Below, in pieces: positions 45,571-53,718 of a stretch of 64,000 nucleotides of DNA. The notes under the pieces were generated by a model. The model was given only the letters and a program-made list of their open reading frames with translations. It was not told where the DNA came from and did not search any database. This stretch comes from Hominiventricola aquisgranensis (GTDB taxonomy: Bacteria > Bacillota > Clostridia > Lachnospirales > Lachnospiraceae): the NCBI RefSeq assembly GCF_040096225.1, contig NZ_JBBMFC010000015.1:26146-90145 (forward strand), in the 5' to 3' direction. The stretch's first letter is position 1. Each line of letters opens with the position of its first letter. A program made the position numbers and the translations under genes.

Positions 45571-45948
45571 TTAGCAATATACAAGCTCCGTCAGAACAAT
45601 TTCCTCTGCACGGTTATGAATGTTGTTCATGCGCCGTACCCATTCCATTTGATCGGTAGCTTTAAGTGCCTCGGTCACACCTTCCAGTCGTGCCATAGCT
45701 TCGCACATGATCTCCATACGCTGATTGCAGGATTTGTCTATCTCTGCAAGATGTTCATGCAGGGTGCAGCTTGTTAGGTAGTGTGCATAAAGGACGGGAC
45801 GATGCTCTTTCAAGTAGCGGCGGCGCATACGGCCATACTTACCGATCTGATATTCCTCGGTCTCCGGCAGCGCAAGGTCGGGGATATAGTAATCGCCAAC
45901 CTTCGTATATGTGCCGCCCATTTCTTCAAAAATAGACTTCATTTTCAT
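45571..45948 (-). CDS. TnpV-family transposon protein
   Basis: This 125-aa protein opens with MKMKSIFEEMGGTYTKVGDYYIPDL and continues helical, the TnpV pattern known from Tn4451-type elements. It is the last gene before the right end of element C and is convergent with the AlbA operon. Role in transposition is not known. Confidence 0.8.
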   Translation of the reverse strand: MKMKSIFEEMGGTYTKVGDYYIPDLALPETEEYQIGKYGRMRRRYLKEHRPVLYAHYLTSCTLHEHLAEIDKSCNQRMEIMCEAMARLEGVTEALKATDQMEWVRRMNNIHNRAEEIVLTELVYC

Positions 45949-46056
45949 GCTCCCTTCGTGCTAAAATGTCAGCAGTTATGCGGATTTTTTTCCTTTCCCA
46001 CAACTGCCAGACCAATTCACCACAAATGAGCCGCCAGTCATGTAATAGTATTAGGC

Positions 46057-46088
46057 GGTAGAAACCACCCTCTACATATTACATCCTG
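46057..46088. other. Attachment site, right junction of element C
   Basis: Element DNA ending ACATATTACATC meets CTG (46086-46088) and then the 5' part of the element B recombinase. Read on the minus strand the end GATGTAATATGTAGAGGG resembles the left end, GATGGAATTTGTCAAGGG. Confidence 0.8.
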
Positions 46089-46181
46089 GTTGGAAATGGA
46101 ATTACTTTCGCCTTGCAGCTCGTCCTCATGGGATAGTCTTGGATAAAGGGCAGTGATTTTCTGGGTGGTCTGTCTTAACAT
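46086..46181 (-). pseudogene. Large serine recombinase of element B, 5' part
   Basis: This encodes the first 32 residues, including KITALYPRLSHEDE with the catalytic Ser at about 17 and GESNSISNQ, then runs into element C and stops 15 codons later. ATG 46181 has GGAGG just before it. The continuation (KRILET) is at 26238. The insertion lies between Gln32 and Lys33. Confidence 0.9.
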
Positions 46182-46197
46182 AAAATCCTCCGTTTCC

Positions 46198-46250
46198 GAC
46201 AGCCAGCCCCACTATTCCGTATTTTGATTATACCACATGGGGCGGCTGTC
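46198..46250 (-). promoter_or_regulatory. Promoter region of the element B recombinase inside an inverted repeat
   Basis: GACAGCC-A-GCCCC (46198-46210) and GGGGCGGCTGTC (46239-46250) form an inverted repeat that encloses a minus-strand TATAAT (46232-46227). The -35 is weak. An operator controlling recombinase expression is a reasonable reading. Confidence 0.4.
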
Positions 46251-46316
46251 TGTATAGCGGCTTCTGCTTCTTTACCGCCCGGTAAAATGACGATTTTTTC
46301 TGTGCGGCTTGTAGCG

Positions 46317-46508
46317 TTAAGGCGAAAGCTGGGCTTTGTGTCCTGCGGCGGCTTCCGCCTCCAGCACTTTCATCATCTTATCGGCTGCGGTGTCGGTGGT
46401 ATCTTTCTTGAAAAAGCCGGAAACGACAAGGACGGTGTTGCCCATGCGGATCTCTGTCACGCAGTCCGGGCAGCGTTCCGGGGTGGTGTTCTGCTTGTTC
46501 TCTGCCAT
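46317..46508 (-). CDS. TnpW-like small protein of element B
   Basis: This 63-aa protein has CPDCVTEIRMGNTVLVVSGFF and a helical end, resembling TnpW-family proteins that accompany large serine recombinases. It precedes no intact recombinase now, since that gene begins downstream and is cut by element C. ATG 46508 follows AAGGAG. Confidence 0.65.
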   Translation of the reverse strand: MAENKQNTTPERCPDCVTEIRMGNTVLVVSGFFKKDTTDTAADKMMKVLEAEAAAGHKAQLSP

Positions 46509-46520
46509 AGGCAACTCCTT

Positions 46521-47360
46521 TCATTTCATCAATTCTTTCAGCCTGTTCAGCTTGGCTTGCGCCGTTTCACGGCGGAAGTTCTCGCCCGTAAAAAGGATAG
46601 GGGCGCACATTTCCAAAAGGCGGTCATAAATCCGGGCGTGGGCGGTGTCCAGCGGATTTTGCAGGCTGTCCAATGTCAGATTGGTGGTAACGATTAAGGG
46701 CTTGCGGCTGCGGTAGCGGCTGTCAATCACATTGTAGACCTGTTCTAAACCGTACTCTGTGCCGCGCTCCATTCCAAAATCATCAATGATAAGCAGAGGA
46801 AAACGGCAAAGACGCTCGATATACTCGTTGCGCCCCTCAAAGCTGGCGGTCAGGTCATTCAAAATCGCAGAAAAATTCGTCATGCGGACAGCGACTTCCT
46901 GCTCCATGAGGGCATTAGCGATACACCCGGCAAAATAGCTTTTTCCTGTGCCGACCTTACCCCATAGCAGATAGCCGATATTTTCCTCGCGCATGGTTTC
47001 CCAATGCTCCACATAGAAGTGTGCAATCTCCATTTGCGGGCATTTCCCGTTGTCATTGGTGAAAGTCCATTCCTGCATGGTGGGATTGGTAAATCCCCGG
47101 CGTTTCAAGTCCTCTACGGTATCAAGGTGCTTTCTGCGCTGTTCGGCGGCTTCACGCTCCAAACGCTGGGCTTTCTGGCAGTCACATTCTGCCGGGTGGC
47201 GGTCACGCCCAAACAGGGCGGCTTGCTTTTCCGGGAAGTAGGCTTCTTTCGGTGTGTGGCACTTGCCGCAGTAAAGCAGCCCGTCCTCGCCCGTGTAGTC
47301 CTCCGGCTGCGGGGTATCAGCCGCCATATTCAAAACTCGTTCCGTAAACAGATTACTCAT
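46521..47360 (-). CDS. DnaC/IstB-like ATP-binding helicase loader
   Basis: This 279-aa protein has an N-terminal Cys pair region (CGKCHTPKEAYF...CDCQ) and an AAA+ ATPase with Walker A LLWGKVGTGKSYFA (about 130-143). Walker B LLIIDDFGMERG is near 190. Proteins of this kind load the replicative helicase. It overlaps the replisome organizer by 4 bp, making a replication pair for the excised element B. Confidence 0.88.
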   Translation of the reverse strand: MSNLFTERVLNMAADTPQPEDYTGEDGLLYCGKCHTPKEAYFPEKQAALFGRDRHPAECDCQKAQRLEREAAEQRRKHLDTVEDLKRRGFTNPTMQEWTFTNDNGKCPQMEIAHFYVEHWETMREENIGYLLWGKVGTGKSYFAGCIANALMEQEVAVRMTNFSAILNDLTASFEGRNEYIERLCRFPLLIIDDFGMERGTEYGLEQVYNVIDSRYRSRKPLIVTTNLTLDSLQNPLDTAHARIYDRLLEMCAPILFTGENFRRETAQAKLNRLKELMK

Positions 47361-48097
47361 AAGCTCTCGCCCTCCTTGCAGGTGTATTCGGGTATGCCCT
47401 GTTTAGGGGCAGCCTTTGCGGTATCGTCTGCCGCCCATCTGCGGATAGTGGCGGCGTGGTTTTTATATTTCTTGCCCGTGGACGCAATATAGCCGGAAAG
47501 CCGCTCAATGTAGTACGTCCATTTTTCGGGCAGCTCCGTTTGCAGCTCGGAAAGCTCCGTATCGGTCAGAAATACATTCTCATATCTGCCGTAGCTGCGG
47601 GCAGGGGCTTGTCCCTTTAACTCTCCCTCTTTTTCTAACTCTATATCTATCTCTTTCTTTATCTCTATCTCTGGTGGACGAATGTCGGACAAATGTCCGC
47701 CATTTGTCCACGGCGGCAAAAGTGCCTTGTTTTCAAGCCTTGCGGCGCGTTTCCGTTCCGCTTCGGTAGAGGATTGACCAATCATTAACTCAATGTCGGT
47801 CATATAGAGCAACCCGCAGTCAAGCTGCTCCACAAGCCCTAACTGCTGGAAGATGGCTAATGCCCGTTCCACCGTCCCGATTTGGTGACGGGTCAGCGTG
47901 GCTATCATCTGGGCGGTATAGGGGATATGCTCGTCAAGCTGCAATCTGCCGCCATTTTTCAGCGACTTTAAGTACAGCTTCAAGAGGATATTGGAATACA
48001 AAATCCCGTCTTTCATGTCCTCCAACAGCACAATGGAATCGCTGTCAAAGAAGTTTTCTTTCAGTTTGAGGTAGTAATATTTTCGGTTATCTGCCAT
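47357..48097 (-). CDS. Phage-type replisome organizer / replication initiator
   Basis: This 246-aa protein has a winged-helix N-terminal domain (about 1-115) that opens MADNRKYYYLKLKENFFDSD, typical of replisome organizers. A variable middle and a DnaD-like C-terminal end follow. I chose ATG 48097, with GGGAGG before it; the longer frame to 48208 runs over the Cys-rich gene. With the DnaC-like protein it should start replication of circular element B. Confidence 0.8.
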   Translation of the reverse strand: MADNRKYYYLKLKENFFDSDSIVLLEDMKDGILYSNILLKLYLKSLKNGGRLQLDEHIPYTAQMIATLTRHQIGTVERALAIFQQLGLVEQLDCGLLYMTDIELMIGQSSTEAERKRAARLENKALLPPWTNGGHLSDIRPPEIEIKKEIDIELEKEGELKGQAPARSYGRYENVFLTDTELSELQTELPEKWTYYIERLSGYIASTGKKYKNHAATIRRWAADDTAKAAPKQGIPEYTCKEGESL

Positions 48098-48281
48098 TGG
48101 CGGTGTCCTCCCTGTGTCTCCATCTCTTAGAGAAATACCGGGGGCAGAGGACGATAATCGCCCGGAAGCTCTGCTTGCAGCCGTGTGTGCAGCCCCGGCA
48201 AAGGTCATTGTAGGTGATACGGTTTCGGTGGTTGAGGAAAAAGCTCCATTCCAACCGCCGCTTTTTGCTCATGCGCGGCAT
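48087..48281 (-). CDS. Small Cys-rich protein, relative of 12232-12429
   Basis: This 64-aa basic protein has CRGCTHGCKQSFRA and a later CPRYFSKR. It shares these motifs and RRLEWSFFL with the last gene of the ICE transfer operon. ATG 48281 follows AAAGGAG; it overlaps the replisome organizer start by 11 bp. The Cys spacing suggests a small zinc fold. Function unknown. Confidence 0.7.
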   Translation of the reverse strand: MPRMSKKRRLEWSFFLNHRNRITYNDLCRGCTHGCKQSFRAIIVLCPRYFSKRWRHREDTANGR

Positions 48282-48454
48282 TTCTCGCTCCTTTCTGCCG
48301 TTTCCGCTGGTATAAGCGGATAGGTCGGTAAAAATGTAGTTTCTCGGTATCATTTTCGGGGATTTCCTGCGCTGTACGCCCCATTTCAAAGGTGGGCAGT
48401 ATTGCGGATAGGGTGCAGGGCATATCCCCGTTTTGGTATCGTTTGGGGCGGTTT

Positions 48455-50083
48455 TTAACGCGCCTGTTCGTGCTTTTTCTGCCTGTCTTTCTCGTCTTGC
48501 AGGATTTGGGAAAGGTTGCTTTTCACGGTATGCAGCTCCTTGACACGGGCTTTTTTCTCCCGGTATTCGTTGTAGTGGGCGTTCTTTTCGGCGGTAAGCA
48601 GCTCGATTTCCGCTTGCAGGGCTTTATGGCTTGGCAGCTTGGAAACGCCATGCGCCCGGAAATAACGGGTGGCTGCGTCCGCTATGATAAAATCGCTTTC
48701 GTGCCGTTCCCGGTAGGTGCTGCGGGCTTTCTCCGTTTTCTGCGCTTTCAGACCGTCACGGGCAGGCTTGGTCTTGGCATAGGCAAGCACCTGTGTCTGA
48801 AGCTCCTTTTTCTCCCGGATAGCAGCGTCCAGGGCTTTCAGCTTGGCGGTGCTGTCCTGTAAATCCGCATTGGCGAATACAAGGGCTGCGTCCAGTTCCT
48901 CCGGCGAATAGCCGTACTGCCCGTAGGCGGCAACGGTAGCCGCCATTTGTTTCAGATTGTGGATTGCCGCCCAGCGGTCATAGCCCACGCCTTTTCCCTC
49001 GGCTCGCTTTGCCGCCCGGTCAACCATGCGCTGAATACCGTCCTTTTCCGGTGTGGTTTGGACAGCTTTTTTGCTCTCCAAACGCTCCTTTATGCTGCGG
49101 GGGTATTCGGGTATGGCTGCGGTCTGCTCGGTGGCTCTGTGGGCGTTCTGTTCCAAAAGGGCAAGAACGGCGGCGCGGTCAAAATCATCGCCCAGCTTGC
49201 GGGCGGTAATGGGCTTTGTCCTGTCCGGCGTGAGGTAGGATAGCCGCCCTCGGCTCTCATTGACAGTCACGCCCTGTTGCAAGAGAACGGCGGCGAACTC
49301 GCCATAGCTTGCGGCAGAGGACAGCGCGGTGCGTATGGCCTGCCGCAATTTTTCCTTGTCTGTTTCAAACTTCGTGGGCTTGGCTGGCTGCTCCTCGGCT
49401 GGCAAGGCGGCAGCTTCCTTGTCCAGCTTTGCCTGCCCTTTCCGCTGCGCCCAATACTCACGCTCGGTAATGCGGTTTTTGCTGCCATGCAAAAGGTCGA
49501 TTTGATAGAGATTTTCCCGGTGGCACAGCTCCATGACTTCGGCTTTGAAGTATTCCATCGCCGCGTCTGTGCAGCGGTGTTTGCACCCGGCGCGGGTGTC
49601 TGCCGGTCTGTCCATGTAAGGCAGGAACGGAACTTCCTCTATCCGCAGAGAATTGATAACGATATGCACATGGATATTGCCGCTGTGGTTGTGTCCGTCC
49701 GGGTGGGTGCAGACAATGGCTTGGTGTCCGGGAAACTGCTTCCGGCAAAATTCCTCGCCCAACGCCTGCGCCCGGTCTACGGTCAAACCGTTGTCCACCG
49801 CGTCCCGTGGGTCAAAGCTGATAATGTAGTGGTGGCTTTTTACATCTTCCCGCTTCTGGTTCTTCCCATAGCGGAGATTGGAGCGCATACAGGCAACGGC
49901 AAAATCCTCGTCGCCGCAGTTCAGCGTGGCTATTCGATAGTCCTCCCTGAGCATGAGCCGCCCGTTTTCATCAAGGGTGGGCTTCATGGTAAACTCGTCA
50001 TGTTCAAAGGTGAGGTACTGCTCGGCTACACCATAGTCCGCATTTTTAGAGCTGATATGTTTGAATGTTGCCAACAGCGTCAC
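48455..50083 (-). CDS. MOBP-type relaxase of element B
   Basis: This 542-aa relaxase has the PF03432-type domain in the first 250 residues, with the histidine motif HNHSGNIHVHIVINS near 133 and a candidate Tyr at YLTFEH (about 23). A long coiled-coil C-terminal region follows. It overlaps MobC by 38 bp. Its oriT region shares a hairpin core with that of the ICE. Element B lacks secretion genes, so it depends on a helper. Confidence 0.9.
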   Translation of the reverse strand: MTLLATFKHISSKNADYGVAEQYLTFEHDEFTMKPTLDENGRLMLREDYRIATLNCGDEDFAVACMRSNLRYGKNQKREDVKSHHYIISFDPRDAVDNGLTVDRAQALGEEFCRKQFPGHQAIVCTHPDGHNHSGNIHVHIVINSLRIEEVPFLPYMDRPADTRAGCKHRCTDAAMEYFKAEVMELCHRENLYQIDLLHGSKNRITEREYWAQRKGQAKLDKEAAALPAEEQPAKPTKFETDKEKLRQAIRTALSSAASYGEFAAVLLQQGVTVNESRGRLSYLTPDRTKPITARKLGDDFDRAAVLALLEQNAHRATEQTAAIPEYPRSIKERLESKKAVQTTPEKDGIQRMVDRAAKRAEGKGVGYDRWAAIHNLKQMAATVAAYGQYGYSPEELDAALVFANADLQDSTAKLKALDAAIREKKELQTQVLAYAKTKPARDGLKAQKTEKARSTYRERHESDFIIADAATRYFRAHGVSKLPSHKALQAEIELLTAEKNAHYNEYREKKARVKELHTVKSNLSQILQDEKDRQKKHEQAR

Positions 50084-50444
50084 CTACCTTTCGCAGGACT
50101 TCAAACTTCAAGGCAGCAAGGTCAGAAATGGCGGCGCGGACTTCAACGGACAGGGCGTTGTATGGTGTGCCGTACTCGTTGAGGGCGCGGGCAATCTGAT
50201 TGAGGTTGCCACCGATTTTTCCGTATTCGGCGGTCAGCCTGCCAACGGCGGACAACAGTTCATCATTGACCGGGGAAACGGTAACGATGGGGCGAATGGT
50301 CGCCCGTGTAATGGCTTGCCGGATAAATTCGGCTTGGCTCATGTCATAGTGTTTCAGTCGCTCGGTAAAGTCGGCGTATTCTTCCTCGGTCATGCGGGTT
50401 TTGACCACATGGCAGCGGTGGGGCGTGTTGTATTTTTTCTTCAA
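50046..50444 (-). CDS. MobC-type relaxosome protein of element B
   Basis: This 132-aa protein has a ribbon-helix-helix-like N-terminus (TRMTEEEYADFTERLKHYDMSQAEFIRQAI) and the MobC signature YGKIGGNLNQIARALN near 85-100. TTG 50444 lies 6 bp after AAAGGAGG and is clearly better than the ATG at 50510, which has no ribosome site. Confidence 0.88.
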   Translation of the reverse strand: MKKKYNTPHRCHVVKTRMTEEEYADFTERLKHYDMSQAEFIRQAITRATIRPIVTVSPVNDELLSAVGRLTAEYGKIGGNLNQIARALNEYGTPYNALSVEVRAAISDLAALKFEVLRKVGDAVGNIQTYQL

Positions 50445-50487
50445 GCGTTGACCTCCTTTCTCGCCCGACAGGGCGCATGAGCAGGGT

Positions 50488-50551
50488 TTGGGGAAGGCAC
50501 TCCCCAACAAGATTTACCAAAGGGGGCAAAACCGCAGATATGCGGATTTTG
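50488..50551. other. oriT: Candidate oriT of element B, MOBP type
   Basis: On the minus strand, an inverted repeat CAAAATCCGCA...TGCGGTTTTG (50551-50527) is followed by TTGGGGA-N6-TCCCCAA (50507-50488). The second hairpin with its flanks CTTGTTGGG and CCAAACCC is shared with the ICE oriT (8867-8890). It sits directly before mobC. The stretch 50552-50863 has no gene I can support. Confidence 0.6.
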
Positions 50552-50863
50552 GCACCGTGGTAGAATCTTGCTCTAAAAAACTACCGCTTTCCTCGGCGGC
50601 TCTGGTTTGCGGATATACTGGCTTGCTCCACCAATATAGCGATTGCGGCGGCGTGTTCTGCCCGCTGTTCACCACTACAACGGTGAAAAGGGGGCGTTTT
50701 GGCAAACGCAGCGAAAATTTTTTTATTTTCCCTGTCTGCTCCCTACAACAATCTGGCGGTATGGTTTGCCAAAGATTTTTGAAAATGGGCGCAAAAAAAG
50801 CAGCAAACCTTTTTCAAGATTTACTGCTTATGTGCCGATGTGATGGGCGGCGGTATTAAATTG

Positions 50864-51061
50864 TCAGCGGTCAAAGCGGAACTTCAACAGGCTTTCTATC
50901 AGTTGCCTGACGATATGCTCCTGCATATCCGTGTTAATCTGTCCGTCCATTTTCGCACAAGAGCGGATATATCCGGCATAATGGGATAGGACGGCGGCAA
51001 CAGCTTCCGGGTCGCCCTCGCTTGCCTTAACGATTGTCTCATAGGGAAGTAGCTGGCTCAT
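50864..51061 (-). CDS. Helix-turn-helix protein of conjugative transposons (HTH_16 type)
   Basis: This 65-aa protein (MSQLLPYETIVKASEGDPEAVAAV) matches the small HTH_16 family, which is regularly encoded right after a sigma-like factor in Tn916-like and mobilizable elements. It overlaps that factor by 23 bp. Probably a co-regulator of transfer or excision; details unknown. Confidence 0.75.
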   Translation of the reverse strand: MSQLLPYETIVKASEGDPEAVAAVLSHYAGYIRSCAKMDGQINTDMQEHIVRQLIESLLKFRFDR

Positions 51062-51497
51062 AGGACAAACCCTCCAACTCTGCCCGTAGCCGCCGTAAAA
51101 TCATCTGAATACGCCGCCCGGTTGTGTTGCCAGCCCGTCCATATCTCCGTCCAATCTCCCTATGCGTCAATCGTTGGAAGTAGTACAAGAAAATGATTTC
51201 CTGTTCCATCTGTGATAGTGCGGACAGGGCTGCGGCAAGCTCTGGACTTTCCAAAAGCACCATCTGACCACAGACGAAAAGCGGATAGCTGGTCATGCCG
51301 GATTGCTCCGCAAAGTATTTATCTGTGGTACTGAATGGATAGTGTTTTTCTTCTATCAGATACTCAAGCGAGATTTCCCGCTTGCGGCGGCTCCGTATGC
51401 TCCGGGCTGCGTCTATGGCAGCGTGGCGAATAACAGTCTTGCAAAAGGCATCGTGTGTATGCCGGATATGTTCTTGATACTTTTCGTGTTCGGTCAT
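51039..51497 (-). CDS. Sigma-70-family (region 4) regulator of element B
   Basis: This 152-aa protein has a C-terminal sigma region-4 helix-turn-helix (LTHREIGRRYGRAGNTTGRRIQMIL, about 110-140) and an N-terminal helical part. ATG 51497 follows AAAGGGGG; the longer frame to 51539 has no ribosome site. Such factors usually control excision or mobilization genes in these elements. Confidence 0.8.
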   Translation of the reverse strand: MTEHEKYQEHIRHTHDAFCKTVIRHAAIDAARSIRSRRKREISLEYLIEEKHYPFSTTDKYFAEQSGMTSYPLFVCGQMVLLESPELAAALSALSQMEQEIIFLYYFQRLTHREIGRRYGRAGNTTGRRIQMILRRLRAELEGLSYEPATSL

Positions 51498-51677
51498 GGA
51501 AAATCCCCCTTTCTGAATAATGGCAGAGGGCGGCAGCATCTTGTGCTGTCGCCCTCTTGATTACCGAACAGCAAAGACGGGCGGGGCTGTCAACGGCGGC
51601 GCGTCTGCGCCGTTCATCTCGACCGTTGACAGGCTCGGCTGGGTTTGCTATTTGTTTAGGATTGTTTTGAACAGGAA

Positions 51678-52916
51678 TTAGTAACCCTCATTAACTACTT
51701 CCCAACTGTTATTTACTAACTGTAAAATGATCGTTCGATCAGGCTCCTGCACGATGCCGCCTTTGCTCACGCAGACGGAAAAAGAAATTTCATTTTCTGT
51801 CTGGCTCTTTAATTCCAAAGAAACAACTTCAAAGACTGTATTCTCATAATAGGCTCTGGCTGCTTCATCTGCTATTTTCAACTCATCATTGGGTGCTGCT
51901 TCTGTAATAGAAATTAAATTGCCAATCGGGGGAGTCGATTCTTGAAAAATGTCCGAGCAGACTATTTGTACCCGCGTACCAATTTTTAATTCCCAATCTT
52001 TTTGTTCCTCTGTCAATTCAAACAGCACTTTATCATAGCTTAGTCCTGAATTTTCCTCGACATCAACAAGAATAATGGGAACTAAACTTTCAATCACATT
52101 GTCAATGATTGTTCCTGTGAAAGTAATACTATTTGGAATGACAATTTGCTCTGGTTCATTCGGATCTGCTTCTTTGTAATTATCCTCTATAACAGGTGCG
52201 GCACCGATTGCTTCGCTATCGGGACGATTTATAAACGTATCTTCTTCGCTGATTTGGTAATCATCAAAGGACGCAAAGAATCTACCGTCGTCTAACAGAG
52301 AGATTGTAATTGCCTTTGTTGTAGTTTTTCCGTTTTCAAATGTAATCTCCATGACGATAATATCATTCCGCATTTCCTCCGGCAAAGCTGCAATCGTACT
52401 GTCCTCATTGTCAGTCAGTTCCCGAATTGTGGCATTGGGAACCCAGTCAATCAGGAGATAATAGTATTCGCTTTCGTCCTCTCCATAGGAAACCGTAAAG
52501 TTTTGAGCCAGGCCAAATTCGTCACGCTTTTCCGTCCAGTCCATAAAATTGATCTGCTGGTTTTTGCAGGAAAAACGGACAGTAGAAATGTCTTTCCCAG
52601 AAAGATAGAACATCAGCGGATGCCCTGTCATTTCGCCGCTGTCGCTGATCGTACCTGTGTTGATGACTGCACCGGCCTGCGTAATTTCCTCGTCTGTCCC
52701 ATGTGCATAGGCAGTTACAACCATACCGCCAAAGGGAGAGAAAATACGAATGCCTCCAGCGAGTATGCACAGCGCGAGAACAGCCGCGATCATTGATCTG
52801 CCAAAAGGCTTCTTGAAAAAGCTGACCTTTTTTTCTGCGGCCATATAACTTGCCGCCTCTTGGATGTGCCGGGTGCTGATATTCCCAACACCATCGGAAA
52901 TATCCTTTCGTGTCAT
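51678..52916 (-). CDS. Membrane anti-sigma-like partner of the ECF factor (element B)
   Basis: This 412-aa protein has cytoplasmic N-terminal motif MTRKDISDGVGNISTRHIQE, a membrane helix near 40-60 and a large extracellular part. The extracellular part holds a DUF4179-like segment and a C-terminal domain of unknown type. The N-terminal motif is nearly the same as in 32909-33577. It overlaps its sigma gene by 4 bp. The outer domains of the two partners differ, so each pair may sense a different signal. Confidence 0.65.
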   Translation of the reverse strand: MTRKDISDGVGNISTRHIQEAASYMAAEKKVSFFKKPFGRSMIAAVLALCILAGGIRIFSPFGGMVVTAYAHGTDEEITQAGAVINTGTISDSGEMTGHPLMFYLSGKDISTVRFSCKNQQINFMDWTEKRDEFGLAQNFTVSYGEDESEYYYLLIDWVPNATIRELTDNEDSTIAALPEEMRNDIIVMEITFENGKTTTKAITISLLDDGRFFASFDDYQISEEDTFINRPDSEAIGAAPVIEDNYKEADPNEPEQIVIPNSITFTGTIIDNVIESLVPIILVDVEENSGLSYDKVLFELTEEQKDWELKIGTRVQIVCSDIFQESTPPIGNLISITEAAPNDELKIADEAARAYYENTVFEVVSLELKSQTENEISFSVCVSKGGIVQEPDRTIILQLVNNSWEVVNEGY

Positions 52917-53470
52917 AGGATGTACCCCTCTTTCTTCAAATAGTTTTTCAATCTTTCCCGTGTTCTGGAAAGGCGAACAGATACATTGTTTTTGCTCATG
53001 TGCAATCGTTCTGCTATCTCTGAAATCGAATCGGAGTACCAGTATCGCCGTACAAAAATTACCCGGTTCTCCTGATCCAGCGTATCAAGGAACTGATCAA
53101 GAGTAGCAGAAAGCTCCTTGGCTGTCAGCTTGTCCTCGACAGTTTCAGAAGAAGCAAGACAGTCCTCCAATTCATCCAATGCAACATCGTAAAAGCTGTT
53201 TCGTTTGATCGCTGTATTGGCGTGGTACTTCATAATCGCCAGATTGCGAACGATTCTACAGATATAGGTCAATAGCGGGTTTGGGTTTTGAGGCGGTATC
53301 GTATTCCATGCACCCAAATAAGCGTCGTTGACACATTCTTCTGCGTCATGCGAATTGTTCAAAATATTCTTTGCAACCTTGCTGCAAACAGCCCCGTATT
53401 TTGTTGATAGCTCCATGATTGCCTGCTCCGAGCGCGCATAGAACAAATCAATAATTTTGCTATCGTCCAA
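52913..53470 (-). CDS. ECF-type RNA polymerase sigma factor (element B)
   Basis: This 185-aa protein has region 2 (DAEECVNDAYLGAWN, about 42-56) and region 4 (YWYSDSISEIAERLHMSKNNVS, about 142-163). Its start is TTG 53470, preceded by AAAGGACGGTG. It is closely similar to the ECF factor of element C across its length, and both share a conserved upstream block. It is the gene nearest the right end of element B. Confidence 0.85.
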   Translation of the reverse strand: MDDSKIIDLFYARSEQAIMELSTKYGAVCSKVAKNILNNSHDAEECVNDAYLGAWNTIPPQNPNPLLTYICRIVRNLAIMKYHANTAIKRNSFYDVALDELEDCLASSETVEDKLTAKELSATLDQFLDTLDQENRVIFVRRYWYSDSISEIAERLHMSKNNVSVRLSRTRERLKNYLKKEGYIL

Positions 53471-53491
53471 TTACATCACCGTCCTTTCCTG

Positions 53492-53546
53492 CCTCACCCA
53501 TGTACTATGGATTCGGCTGAAAATCTTACAGAAAAAGAGAAAATTT
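53492..53546 (-). promoter_or_regulatory. Conserved promoter block of the ECF sigma gene in element B
   Basis: Read on the minus strand it has AAATTTTC, CTGTAAGATT, ATCCATAGTACAT and GGTGAGG in the same order and nearly the same spacing as 32285-32340. Confidence 0.6.
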
Positions 53547-53571
53547 CTCGAAAAATATTTTTGATAGGCAA

Positions 53572-53608
53572 AGCGGCGAATTGGCGATTTCCACGCCAGT
53601 TCGCCGCT
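53572..53608. other. Strong 15-bp hairpin near the right end of element B
   Basis: AGCGGCGAATTGGCG (53572-53586) pairs with CGCCAGTTCGCCGCT (53594-53608) with one G:T pair. No T-run follows. It might insulate the ECF gene from transcription entering from VirD4. Confidence 0.5.
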
Positions 53609-53718
53609 GCTCAAATCATATTTAGTATAGCATACGGCTGTGAGCATTTCTACCAAACCCTTTTGCTCGGAATAGCGATAGGGCGGCTGTCTTTGTCTGT
53701 TTTGTTGGTGCTTCTCTA

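Larger units (their letters stand above)
26239..46088. mobile_element. Element C: mobilizable element inserted in the recombinase gene of element B
   Basis: The 5' and 3' parts of the element B recombinase flank this 19.85-kb segment. Removing it at the shared CTG (26239-26241 and 46086-46088) restores the reading SNSISNQKRILETY without a gap. The inner ends are related inverted repeats over about 28 bp (GATGGAATTTGT at the left, GATGTAATATGT on the opposite strand at the right), as for attP halves. It carries its own serine recombinase, TnpW, TnpV, a MOBQ relaxase, parMR and an ABC exporter module as cargo. Confidence 0.9.
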
